Below, piece after piece: positions 42,437 to 51,381 of a stretch of 51,622 nucleotides of DNA (position 1 is the stretch's first letter; every line of letters starts with the position of its first letter). Origin of the DNA: Gluconobacter oxydans (lineage in GTDB: Bacteria; Pseudomonadota; Alphaproteobacteria; Acetobacterales; Acetobacteraceae); assembly GCF_006539685.1 (NCBI RefSeq), contig NZ_BJNM01000019.1:1-51622 (forward strand), in the 5' to 3' direction. A program made the translations under genes and the position numbers. The notes below the pieces were generated by a model, which saw nothing but the letters and a program-made list of their open reading frames with translations, did no database searches and was not told the origin of the DNA.

Positions 42437-42828
42437 TTTCAGCCTCCTCCATGTCCGTCCTTCTTGTCGACGATCAGACATCCATCCGCTCTATCCTGCG
42501 TAATACGCTGAGCCAGATCGGCTTCGTACAGATTGCGGGTGTCCGGAATGGGCTGGAAGCGCTCGAACATCTCAAAAGCAATCAGGTTCATCTGATTATT
42601 TCGGATTTCAACATGCCGGATATGGATGGGCTTGAGCTTCTGAAAGCGGTCAGAAGTAATGCACGGACTGCGAAAACGGGTTTCATCATGCTGACCGGAC
42701 AGGCCAGCAAGGAGCTGGTTCAGCAGGCCATTGCGGAAGGGGTGAACAATTTCCTGGCCAAGCCCTTTACGGCAAGTTCGCTCAAATCCCGTATCGAAGC
42801 CGTTTTTGGACCGATCTGCAGTGTCTGA
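42433..42828 (+). CDS. cheY2: Chemotaxis response regulator CheY2
   Basis: A 131-residue receiver with VLLVDDQTSIRSIL, phospho-Asp in LIISDFNMPDMDG, switch IMLTGQASKE and NFLAKPFTASS. The arrangement cheB-cheY2 near the operon end matches rhizobial operons, where CheY2 is the motor regulator. In rhizobia cheD follows; here it does not. It overlaps the following small gene by eight bases. Confidence 0.9.
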   Translation: MISASSMSVLLVDDQTSIRSILRNTLSQIGFVQIAGVRNGLEALEHLKSNQVHLIISDFNMPDMDGLELLKAVRSNARTAKTGFIMLTGQASKELVQQAIAEGVNNFLAKPFTASSLKSRIEAVFGPICSV

Positions 42829-43159
42829 GGTGTCAGGGACGCTGGCATTGCCGCAAATTCTGGAAGGCGTGGGGGCGCAGCTGTCTTCAAGTCTTCAGGA
42901 CCTGCGCCGGCTGGAGGACGCCTGTCTTAAGGCGTGTGTGGGCGAGAGTGCCATGCATCTGCAGGATTTCGACAGGATCACGCAGGTTCTGGGCCAACTG
43001 GCGCAGTGTTGTGAGCAGCTGAGTCATGAAAGCGGTGTGAGGGAGGTGCAGGTTCAGCGTTCCATAGTGGATGGCCTGACACTCTCAGAGGTTCGGCAGC
43101 GTCTGCTGGCAGGTGCCGTTCAGGTTTCCCCCGAGGCGGGGGAGATGGAACTTTTCTGA
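42821..43159 (+). CDS. CheT/CheZ-like small protein with a DxxxQ motif
   Basis: From the GTG at 42821 (a TTG at 42806 is possible) this is a 112-residue, mainly helical, Gln/Leu-rich protein. It contains HLQDFDRITQVLGQLAQ with Asp51 and Gln55, a D-x-x-x-Q signature flanked by QDF and V-[LI], as in the active helix of the phosphatase CheZ (QDFQDLTGQVI). S. meliloti CheT is a similarly small protein at the end of the che operon; it has a DxxxQ motif and dephosphorylates CheY1. This gene sits at the same place and is probably its counterpart. It lacks the length and coiled-coil domain of classical CheZ. Role inferred, not proven. Confidence 0.65.
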   Translation: MSEVSGTLALPQILEGVGAQLSSSLQDLRRLEDACLKACVGESAMHLQDFDRITQVLGQLAQCCEQLSHESGVREVQVQRSIVDGLTLSEVRQRLLAGAVQVSPEAGEMELF

Positions 43160-43177
43160 AATCCCGGAAGGATTTTG

Positions 43178-43573
43178 TCAGCTCGGTTTGCTCGCGTCAT
43201 CGGGGTTGGAGCGGATCATGGTTCGCTGTTTCTGCAGGCCGCGAATGATCTGCTCGACGTCCTGCGGGCCGAAGACGATCCCTACCGGACCATAAGCCGG
43301 GTGCTGGAAAGCCAGCATGGAGCCTTCGGTCAGGGCATCGATCTGCAAGGCCCAGTTCGTTGTGTAGACCGGCGTAAAGCGCGCACCGGCAATAGGTGCC
43401 GGAGGCTGTTTTTCAATGAGGCTCGCATGTGCCAGCCCGAGACTGGTGATCAACTGGGAGAGCTGCTTCTCGTCCAGGGCAATGCTGCCTGAAACGCCGC
43501 TGCCTTCCAGGAAAGACAGGATGATGGTCTTGCCGTCCTCTGAACGTGTGACCTGCATGCGTGGTGCTGTCAT
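43178..43573 (-). CDS. Conserved-looking hypothetical protein, 131 residues
   Basis: The ATG at 43573 gives a 131-residue soluble protein, beginning MTAPRMQVTRSEDGKTIILS. It has a mixed alpha/beta pattern with LGLAHASLIEKQPPAP in the middle and a charged tail ending DDASKPS. No family recognised. It is on the minus strand 35 bases downstream of ispE and so probably the last gene of the TPR-ispE transcript. It converges on the che operon with an 18-base gap. Confidence 0.6.
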   Translation of the reverse strand: MTAPRMQVTRSEDGKTIILSFLEGSGVSGSIALDEKQLSQLITSLGLAHASLIEKQPPAPIAGARFTPVYTTNWALQIDALTEGSMLAFQHPAYGPVGIVFGPQDVEQIIRGLQKQRTMIRSNPDDASKPS

Positions 43574-43608
43574 GACGTCCGTCGCCTTTCTGCCCGGTTG
43601 CGTTGTGA

Positions 43609-44538
43609 TCAGGTGGAAGCCCCAGTGTGGTGAAAGCCGCCCGCCCATGTCCACCAACCCAGACGTGCGCTCTGTGCATTCAGGACGTGGGCTGCGGCAA
43701 CAGCGCTTTCGGGACTGGAGAAAATGCCGAAACAGGTGGCACCCGAACCGCTCATGCGGCTGAGCAGGCAGCCTGGCAGGCTCTCGATCGAGGCCAGGAC
43801 CGTGCCGATGACAGGGCATTGTGACAGAGCCGGGGCCTGAAGATCGTTCGTGGTGGCGTTTAGGTCGGCCACCATGTCCTGCGCCGTGTTCCAGCGGTCA
43901 GGCAGAAACGGCTCGGGACGCTCAACAATACCGCCTCCTGCCGCGAAGGCCCGGAAAACGTCCGGTGTCGAGACACCGACGCCCGGATTGACCAGCAGGA
44001 GACCTGCATCTGGCAGGACAGGAGCGGGGGCGAGGATTTCCCCGATGCCCTGCATCCGTGTCGGGCGCTGGGCAACGCAGACGGGAACATCCGCCCCCAG
44101 TGTCTCGGCGATCGGAAAGAGGGCTGCCTGATCGACATTCCATTCCCGCGCCAGCAGACGCAGCGTTGCGGCGGAGTCAGCCGACCCGCCACCGATCCCG
44201 GATGAGACGGGCAGGTTCTTTTGCAGTTCCAGATGAAAGGATTCAGTCAGCCCGCCAATCGTGGTGCCAGCCTGGGCCTGAAGGGCGCGGGCGGCACGGA
44301 GCACGAGATTCTGGTCGTCCGCTTCAAGGCCCTGTCCGAACGGTCCGTCGATCGTCAGCGACATGGTGTTGCTTGGAGCAGTAAGGGTAACGCGGTCTGC
44401 AGCGCCTGCGAACACGGCAAGACTGTCGAGCAGGTGATAGCCGTCATCGCGGCGGCCGGTGATGTGCAGGAACAGGTTGATCTTGGCGTGCGCGGTGGCC
44501 TGAGGAGCGGCGGAAGAAGTCGTGTCTGGAAAGGTCAT
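43609..44538 (-). CDS. ispE: 4-diphosphocytidyl-2-C-methyl-D-erythritol kinase IspE
   Basis: From the ATG at 44538 this is a 309-residue GHMP kinase of the non-mevalonate isoprenoid pathway. It has the N-terminal [20 protein letters not shown], the ATP-loop [20 protein letters not shown] and the C-terminal [14 protein letters not shown]. It starts inside the TPR gene stop (ATGA overlap), so it is translationally coupled to it. The frame opens further upstream, but only as antisense to its neighbour's codons. Confidence 0.96.
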
Positions 44539-46310
44539 TGTTTCTGTTCGAAAGCTGCGAGATGGGGGCCGCCGTTCTGGAGCGCCTGCATCAGAAGGGC
44601 GCGATCCTGCGGCTGGGGGTTGTCGTCCAGGGACTGGTTCCACTGGTCCTGTGCGTCGGTATGCCGTCCGAGATACCAGTAGGCAACGCCGAGATGGTAG
44701 CCGATTTCAGCATCGCTGGGCGCATGTTCCGCAGCCTGCACCAGGATGGGGAGTGCGGTTTTGATATCCGCGCGATATTTGAGCAGGGCCCAGGCATAGC
44801 TGTCCTGAATGGAGGCATCAGTCGGCTGGAGATCGACGGCCTTTTTCAGCATGGCAAGGGCCTGAGCCTGATCGGCGTCGTGCTCGATATTGGCATAGCC
44901 CACGAAATTGAGCACTTCGGGCTGGTCTGGCGCGAGTTCCAGCGCATGCTTCATGTCGTCCTGCACCATGGGCCAGTTGCCGCTCTCTTCCGCAGCCATC
45001 GCGCGGCCGAGCAGGATGGGCCACAGGATCTCCTTGCGGGGCGGAGAAGCCTTGAGGGCGCGGGTATAGAGATCAATGGCCTGCGTATGATTCCCGCGCT
45101 GGTCTTCGACTTCCGCCAACTGGATCAGGAATTCGGGATTGTCGGGACGCAGGACGAGGGCGCGATGCAGGGCATCGGCTTCCTGCTCGAGGTCGCCCGA
45201 GCGCAGGGCCAAGTTGATGCGCTCCTGTGCAGCCAGGGCGGCGAGAGGGTCGGAAGGCGGGATGCCATCCAGTTCAGCCAGTCCGCTGGAGATCTGGTTG
45301 GCTTCCCGAAAGGTGTCGGCCAGAAAGATGCGGGCGATCGTCAGGCCGGGATCAAGAAAAATCGCCTGTTGCAGGGCAATGATGGCCGGGTCCCGCGGAA
45401 TGCCGTCCTGCTGGATGACATCCGTGATCATGAGGGCGATCTGCAGGTTGAGAACCGCGCCGCCAAGGGCCGGGCTCGGGCTCTTCAGATGCGGAAGGCT
45501 CTGCTGGATCGGGCCGATGACGAGAGAGGCCAGAGGAGACGTCACGCCAAGGGCTGCGATGGCGTCACTGGCCTCCTTGTGATGGCCGTGGCGTTCAAGC
45601 CAGCTCCCATAGAGCTGTGCATAGAGGATTTGGAGTGTCAGCGGGTCGCCGGAAGCATTTCCCGTCCGGTGATAAAGCTGTCCTGCCAGCTGCGGGTTGG
45701 GAAGAGATTCCGCGATCATGGCCGCATGCAGAAGATACAGTCTGCGGGTCGCGGGTTGGGCTGCCGCTTCTCCCAGCAGATTCAGGGCCTTGTCGGCATG
45801 TCCCTCGGCCGCAAGGCTCCAGGCCATGAGAGTGGGGGCAGCAATGGCGACGAGCGGACCGTGATGGGGGCTGCGGGTCAGGATACGGCGCATTTCGGCC
45901 CAGTCCTGACGGGCAAAGGCATCCTGCGCGAGAATGAGGGTCCCGATATCGCTGCCGACGTCATGATCGGGCAGTGCGTTGGCGAGTCTGACAGCCTCGG
46001 CCTGTTTCCCGGCCATCGCGGCGTAACGCAGGGCATCATGCTGCAACTGGAGATTGTGCGGGGCGAGGGGCAGGGCATGCGAAAGCGCCAGATTGGCGGC
46101 GGAAACGTCTCCGCGTTCCATCATGACGGTCGCGGCCATCATCCAGCCGGTCAGGGATTTTTCGGGATTGACGGCCGGCAGCATAGCGGGAGGAACGGCG
46201 GCCGCGGCGCCCCCCGTGAGGCAGCCACCCAGCACAAGAGCGGGAAGCGCCAGACGGAGCGGACGGGAAAAATCCTCGAATGATCTGGGCCAGCCGCGTG
46301 TGATCTGCAT
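44535..46310 (-). CDS. TPR-repeat lipoprotein
   Basis: From the ATG at 46310 this is a 591-residue protein with a lipobox (PALVLGGC) after a positively charged N-terminus. It is built of about ten tetratricopeptide repeats, for example [40 protein letters not shown] and [23 protein letters not shown] proteins hold protein complexes; this one probably acts in the envelope. In alphaproteobacteria a TPR gene commonly precedes ispE, a conserved but unexplained pairing. The TTG at 46349 is a weaker alternative start. It is divergent from the uracil-DNA glycosylase gene. Confidence 0.83.
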
Positions 46311-46411
46311 AATGGACGAAACTCTAGCCCTCTTGAAGCCTGACGCCAACCGCTCCTCCTTTTCCGTGAGAGCAGGGCTGCCGGCCCGGAGGCAACCAGA
46401 ACGGATAGATC

Positions 46412-47257
46412 ATGACGCCCCAGCCGGTTGTGAGCCGGGCCGAACTTCTGGCCGCGCTCCAGCTTCAGTATGAATGGGGAGCCGACGAGGCTCTGTGCGA
46501 ACTGCCCGTGGACCGTCTCTCCGAGGCGGCCCCCCGGCTGCCTGCTTCCATGCCGCAGCGTGAGGGCGAGGGACAGCGGACGGCTGCGCGGCCTTTGCCG
46601 GAAATGTGGGATGGCACGCGTCCAGCCGGCGCAAAGGTTACCGGAGTGGCAACGGGGAGCCTCTCCTTGCAGGCGCTGGAGAAGGCGCCTGATCTTCCGA
46701 CCCTGATGCGACTGACAGAGGCACCGGACGACCTGTTTCTGGCCCGGACCGCCACGCACCGGCTGGAACCGGTCTTCGTGGAGGACGCACCCTTCATGCT
46801 GATCGGCGAAGCGCCCGATGCAGACGAGGACCGGTCCGGCACACTCTTTGCGGGAGAGGCGGGGGCGCTTCTGGAGAAGATGCTGCGGTCAGCAGGGCTG
46901 GAGCGGGGGCAGATCTCCATGGCGCCGGCCCTGCCGTGGCGACCGCCGGGCGGGCGGACTCCGAGCGATACGGAGATGCAGGCCTGCCATCCGCTCCTGC
47001 TGCGGACGATTGCCCTGTGTCGGCCCCGCTTTCTGGTGACGATGGGGGTGACGCCCCTGAAGATGCTGCTGGGGCCGGATGCGGCTGTCGGACGGTTGCG
47101 CGGGAAGTGGACGGAGGTTTCGGTTCCCGGGCTTGCGACTCCGGTTCCGCTCCTGCCGATGCGTCACCCCCTTCAGCTGCGGGCCAGTGCGGCTGCGCGG
47201 CGGAATGCGTGGCAGGATCTGCTGATTCTGATGGAGAAACTGGCTCCGGAGGGATGA
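46412..47257 (+). CDS. Uracil-DNA glycosylase family protein, iron-sulfur ligands reduced
   Basis: A 281-residue protein of the family 4/5 uracil-DNA glycosylase superfamily. It has a FMLIGEAPDADEDRSGTLF motif (usual GEAPGADED with G to D), a wing PALPWRPPGGRTPSD, RPRFLVTMGVTPLKMLLG and MRHPLQLR with the H-P motif. The canonical family-4 cluster cysteines at the N-terminal C-x-x-C are absent here (the region reads DDLFLARTATHRL), while the cysteine in QACHPLL remains. Many alphaproteobacterial members already lack part of the set. About 110 N-terminal residues rich in proline and alanine precede the domain. Enzyme activity is likely but unproven. Confidence 0.8.
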   Translation: MTPQPVVSRAELLAALQLQYEWGADEALCELPVDRLSEAAPRLPASMPQREGEGQRTAARPLPEMWDGTRPAGAKVTGVATGSLSLQALEKAPDLPTLMRLTEAPDDLFLARTATHRLEPVFVEDAPFMLIGEAPDADEDRSGTLFAGEAGALLEKMLRSAGLERGQISMAPALPWRPPGGRTPSDTEMQACHPLLLRTIALCRPRFLVTMGVTPLKMLLGPDAAVGRLRGKWTEVSVPGLATPVPLLPMRHPLQLRASAAARRNAWQDLLILMEKLAPEG

Positions 47258-47439
47258 GGACCAAACCGGTACAAATGGCATCGTCAAAAAACTTCGGGAA
47301 AACGTAAAAAAACGCGCCAAGACAGGTGTTTGCCACTGGATTGTTTTGAGGTTGGGTTATATCATTGCCCAGTCCAAGGCTGCATCAAACTTAACAAGTT
47401 CTTGCCAACGGCATGCAAAGCGGCTAGCAACCCGCTGCT

Positions 47440-49404
47440 ATGCGAAGGACAACCCCTTTCATTTCTGGCAGTAACGCACGGGCTCTGCTCGTCAGCGTGC
47501 TGATTCTGGCTGGTGGCTCACTGTCCCCGGCGCGTGCGGCAAGCACACGAGAACTCCCCCCTCAGCCGGAGCGGGTGGGAGATGAGACCGCTTTTGCCGA
47601 AGCCCGTCCGTCTCTGGGCGGGGATGGCATTGTTTCGCTTCCCCATCCGCTCACCGCTGCAATGGCCAGCCGCTACCGGCTGATCTTCCAGGCCCAGCGG
47701 GAAGGCAACGCCCGGATCGTTCAGGATCAGATGCGTCTGGTGACGGATCATGTCCTGCTGCCGGATGTGCTGGCCGAGCGCTATCTGGCGCCGGGCGCCC
47801 ATCCGGCCGTCGAACAGCTCCGGGAATGGCTACATGACTATGCCTCCCAGCCCGATGCCGCCAGTATTCAGGCCCTGCTGCTGAAAATCGCGCTTCCGGG
47901 AACGGTGCAGCCCCAGTCCTTCGTCCGTCCGCTCGCTGCTGATGCGCGGGCTGAAGACGTGAAGGGCATATCTGCTCCGGTTGATCCCCTGCTTCATGCC
48001 TTTGTGCGTAATCCGCTTCTGGACCGGACGGTTCAGGAGCGGGTGCTCTCCGGCGTGCGGGGGGCGGAAAGCGCCCTGCATCTTGTGGATATCACGCCGG
48101 GCATGACGGCGCCCTATGCCGCCCAGCTTTATGGGGAGGTGGCGCTTGGACTGCTGTCCCAGGGCGAAACCCTGCTGGCTCTGCGGCATGGCAGCGCGGG
48201 ATTTGGCCGCGGCAACAGTCAGGTGGGACTGCCTGCTTATGTTGCGGGTCTGGCAGCCTGGCGTGAAGGCCATATCGAGGCGGCCTACGACCTGTTCCAG
48301 TCCGCCGCCAATGCGCCTGTCACGACGGTGGAACTCCGCGCGGCTGCTGCCTTCTGGGCCGCACGTGCCGAAGGGCGGCGTCATGACATGGTCGGCTATG
48401 TGAAATGGCTCCATCGCGCCGCCATTCACCACGAGACGTTCTACGGTATTCTGGCGTCCCAGACGCTTGAGCTCGGACGGCACGGTCATGCGCGTCTGCC
48501 GGATGGCGGCGTGGAAATCACGCTGCACGATCCGGTGCCCGTTCTTGCGGAAATCGACGTCGAGGCAGTCGGGGCCCTTCCGCAGGGGCGTCAGCTCTTC
48601 GCTCTGCTGCAGGTCGGCGAGCGGATGCGGGCCGAGAACCTGATCCGGCGCATGTGGGTCGATGTTGCGGATGACAGCGCGCGGTCCCGCTCGCTTCAGC
48701 TCGTGGCGCAGGCGGCGGGTTATGAGGACCTGTCCGAACAGCTCGCCTCCCTCATCATGCATCAGGAAGCGCAGATGACGAAGCCGACGCCGCTTCCCCT
48801 GCCATCCCTGAAGCCCAGCCATGGCTTCCGGATGAACCCGGCGCTGGTCTATGCCCTGACGCGGGTTGAATCCAACTTCGACCCCTCGGCGACGTCAGGT
48901 GCCGGAGCGCATGGTCTCATGCAGATCCGTCCCGTAACGGCCAGCTTCGTCACCGCGTCGCACATGACGTATGACGCGCATGGCGTGGCGGTGATCCCGG
49001 TTGCGCCGGATATGGTCAGCCGTCTGCACAACCCGTCCTCCAATCTGGAGATCGGGCAGCTCTACGTGCTGTATCTGGCGAACCAGTCCAGCCGGGTCGC
49101 AACCGTTACGCCTCCCGAAGGCGGTGATCTGGTCCGGGTTCTGGCCTCCTATAATGCCGGCCCGGGTGCCATTGCTCGCTGGGAAGGCGCACAGAAGGCG
49201 GATATGCACGATCCGCTGTTCTTTATGGAAACGCTCCCCAATGGGGAAACGCGGGACTATGTCCATCGCGCCCTGACCTACACCTGGCTTTATGCGCACC
49301 GCATGGGGCTGCCTTCTCCGTCGCTGAAGGCGCTGACACGGTCCGAATGGCCGTCCTTCGGGGAAGAGCAGGCCATGGCGCATGAGCGAATGGCGCTGAA
49401 CTAA
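47440..49404 (+). CDS. Soluble lytic murein transglycosylase (Slt-type)
   Basis: A 654-residue periplasmic protein with a signal peptide (SVLILAGGSLSPARAAS). A long alpha-helical superhelix (U/L-domain-like) fills residues 40-~455, and the C-terminal catalytic domain follows. There the transglycosylase pattern is ALVYALTRVESNFDPSATSG with catalytic Glu, GAHGLMQIRPVTASFV, and LASYNAGPGAIARWEG. It cleaves the MurNAc-GlcNAc bond forming the 1,6-anhydro product. It ends before a strong terminator. Confidence 0.94.
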   Translation: MRRTTPFISGSNARALLVSVLILAGGSLSPARAASTRELPPQPERVGDETAFAEARPSLGGDGIVSLPHPLTAAMASRYRLIFQAQREGNARIVQDQMRLVTDHVLLPDVLAERYLAPGAHPAVEQLREWLHDYASQPDAASIQALLLKIALPGTVQPQSFVRPLAADARAEDVKGISAPVDPLLHAFVRNPLLDRTVQERVLSGVRGAESALHLVDITPGMTAPYAAQLYGEVALGLLSQGETLLALRHGSAGFGRGNSQVGLPAYVAGLAAWREGHIEAAYDLFQSAANAPVTTVELRAAAAFWAARAEGRRHDMVGYVKWLHRAAIHHETFYGILASQTLELGRHGHARLPDGGVEITLHDPVPVLAEIDVEAVGALPQGRQLFALLQVGERMRAENLIRRMWVDVADDSARSRSLQLVAQAAGYEDLSEQLASLIMHQEAQMTKPTPLPLPSLKPSHGFRMNPALVYALTRVESNFDPSATSGAGAHGLMQIRPVTASFVTASHMTYDAHGVAVIPVAPDMVSRLHNPSSNLEIGQLYVLYLANQSSRVATVTPPEGGDLVRVLASYNAGPGAIARWEGAQKADMHDPLFFMETLPNGETRDYVHRALTYTWLYAHRMGLPSPSLKALTRSEWPSFGEEQAMAHERMALN

Positions 49405-49410
49405 AAGATA

Positions 49411-49456
49411 CGGAACAAAAAAAGCCCCGGCCTGGACCGGGGCTTTTTTGTTCCGC
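49411..49456. terminator. Strong bidirectional terminator with extended stem
   Basis: GCCCCGG (49424-49430), loop CCTGGA, CCGGGGC (49437-49443), flanked by A and T tracts. The pairing continues through the A/T tracts to CGGAAC and GTTCCG, with one unpaired base, so the full stem is about 19 pairs. It ends the transglycosylase (plus) and can also serve the Hint protein gene (minus). Confidence 0.92.
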
Positions 49457-49543
49457 TGCTGTGGGTCCGTATGAAAGACCGTAAATCTGCTCACGGCCAT
49501 AAATGGAACCGTGAGCAGATCGCACAGTGGTTTTCCTACACCT

Positions 49544-51381
49544 TCAGGCCCGACGGGCCGTCTGTTCCGCGGGGAGGACGGTGTCTGTAAAATAGGTGTT
49601 GGTCGCCAGGATGGTGATGGAAAGAACGCCAAAATGCAGAGGCGCGCGCTCGCCGAGCGGGATGAGACCGTTTCCGGTCGTCCAGCGGCAGCGTGCGTTT
49701 TCCGGCCCTGCCCATCCGTCGAGGGGCTGATGCTCCAGATGCGCTTCGAGATCGGTGGTGTTTCCTGAGTCGAAAAACACGATATCGCCCACAAGAACGC
49801 CAAAGGCGCGACGGTCATCGACGAAAGGACCGATCGTGTCACAGGGACGCGATGCGCGGGACATGAGCCTGACCGAGCTGATCCCTGGCGGAATCATGAA
49901 CAGGATCCGGTCTTTCGTCTGTCGCATCGGATAGATGATCTGGCCGTCTGATGCGAGGAGATGCAGATCGGGGTCTTCTGTGATTTGCTGAGTCTGGCCC
50001 GTGCTCGCCTTTGATGTGTCCAGCTGGCAGTGAGTAAGCGCGCGGGCTTCGATCTGGCGATAGAGGGGCTCGACGAAGGCCCGGCTGACTTCCAGCGGCG
50101 CTGCGGCATCTTCCCAGCTTTTGTGCTGGCCACCGATGGCGAGGATTTTTCCGTCCTGCCGGAAGGTGTGACGGTTGCCTGTATCGAGATAGCTTTCGGT
50201 CAGCATGCCGTCAGCCATGATGACCGAATGCTCCCTGGTCTCGAGGTGGAAGTATTCGTAGGAGGTCAGGGACCGGTCGTAGAAGATGGAACTGCCGTTT
50301 ACGAGCATTCGGGCGGGGACAAAGCGGCCGTCCATGAACAGGCAGTGTTCCGCTGTGATCAGCATGTCCTTGTAAGGGACATTTTCCGAAATGGCGTTGG
50401 CGAGGATGCGGATGGGATAACCCGCCTGGTCATCCGGCATGAACGGGTTGGTGGTGGCCTGTCGCCAGCCGGTCCAGATGACTTCGCGGACAACGGGTGT
50501 GCCCTCCTGCCATACGAGGATCTCGTCGCCCGTGCGGATGTCCTGGATCGGGGTTTCGCCAGACGGCGTGCGGATCATGGAGTCAGCAAGGAAGCAGACG
50601 CCAATATAGGTGTTACCGTCGGAATAGGTGATGCTGAGCGGGTTATTGTCTGTGCTCAGGGCATTGTAGGTGCCGGTTGCGAGTGTGGTGCCGCTGGCCA
50701 GCGTGACAGTATAGGTGGCGATTTCGGTATTGCCATTCCCGCCATAGAGCGTGATCGTGCGTGAGGAACCGCTCCCGGCTATTGTATATCCGGTAATTTC
50801 GGTAACCGTATTCTGGAGTTCGATCGTGTCCTTGGCCGGGTATAGTTGGTGATCGATGTGCCGCTCAGGTTAATGAGCGTACCGCCGCCATTGAGGATCA
50901 GGGTTCCGCCGCCAGTACCGAAATTGATTGTGGAGCCGGTCAGGACGCTGGCGAGATTTGACCCGGAAACGTAGGAACCGCCCTCACTGATGTTGATGGT
51001 GGAGCCCTGAAGCGCGCTGGCAATAAGGCCGCTTGAGAAGGTCAGTTCCCCACCAACGACATTCAGTGTCAGTCCTGATACAGCGCTGACGCCTAGAGTG
51101 ACAGTCGTGTCGCCGCCAATATAAAAATTCACGGCACTGAGTGCATTGAGAAGAATATCAATATCGCCGGTTGATCCGGGAACACTGACATAGGTTCCAC
51201 TCAGAAGGCTGGCCGGAACGACAACAGAATCGGACCCAGTGACGATATTACCTGTTGGAACATTGGACAGTGTGGTGATGGTAGTGCCAGAACTGTCTTT
51301 AATGGTGACATTCTGCAATAAGCCCAGGAGGTCAGACTGAGTAACGGTATAAGTGGTGTTGGTACCGGGATATGAAGTCAT
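49544..51381 (-). pseudogene. Hint-domain, repeat-rich protein interrupted by a frameshift
   Basis: Two open frames on the minus strand read as one protein. The N-terminal part (51381 to 50779, 200 residues) is a serine/threonine/glycine-rich beta-type region, beginning MTSYPGTNTTYTVTQSDLLG, with repeats such as SALQGSTINISEGGS and SVLTGSTINFGTGG. After an in-frame ITNY it runs off frame to a stop. In the other frame the same region continues as PAKDTIELQNTVTEITGYTI, and after ~75 residues it enters a Hint domain (YIGVCFLADSMIRTPSGE, Cys at 50597-50595; later ITAEHCLFMDGRFVPARML). Removing one TA at about 50844-50841 restores 611 residues. An internal ATG at 50578 would lack the Hint cysteine. 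It could be a true mutation, a sequence error, or two genes. Confidence 0.75.

Noticed and set aside
44538-46283. 581-residue open frame on the plus strand
   Set aside because: Antisense shadow of the TPR lipoprotein gene; a product of high GC and codon bias, with no recognisable motif.
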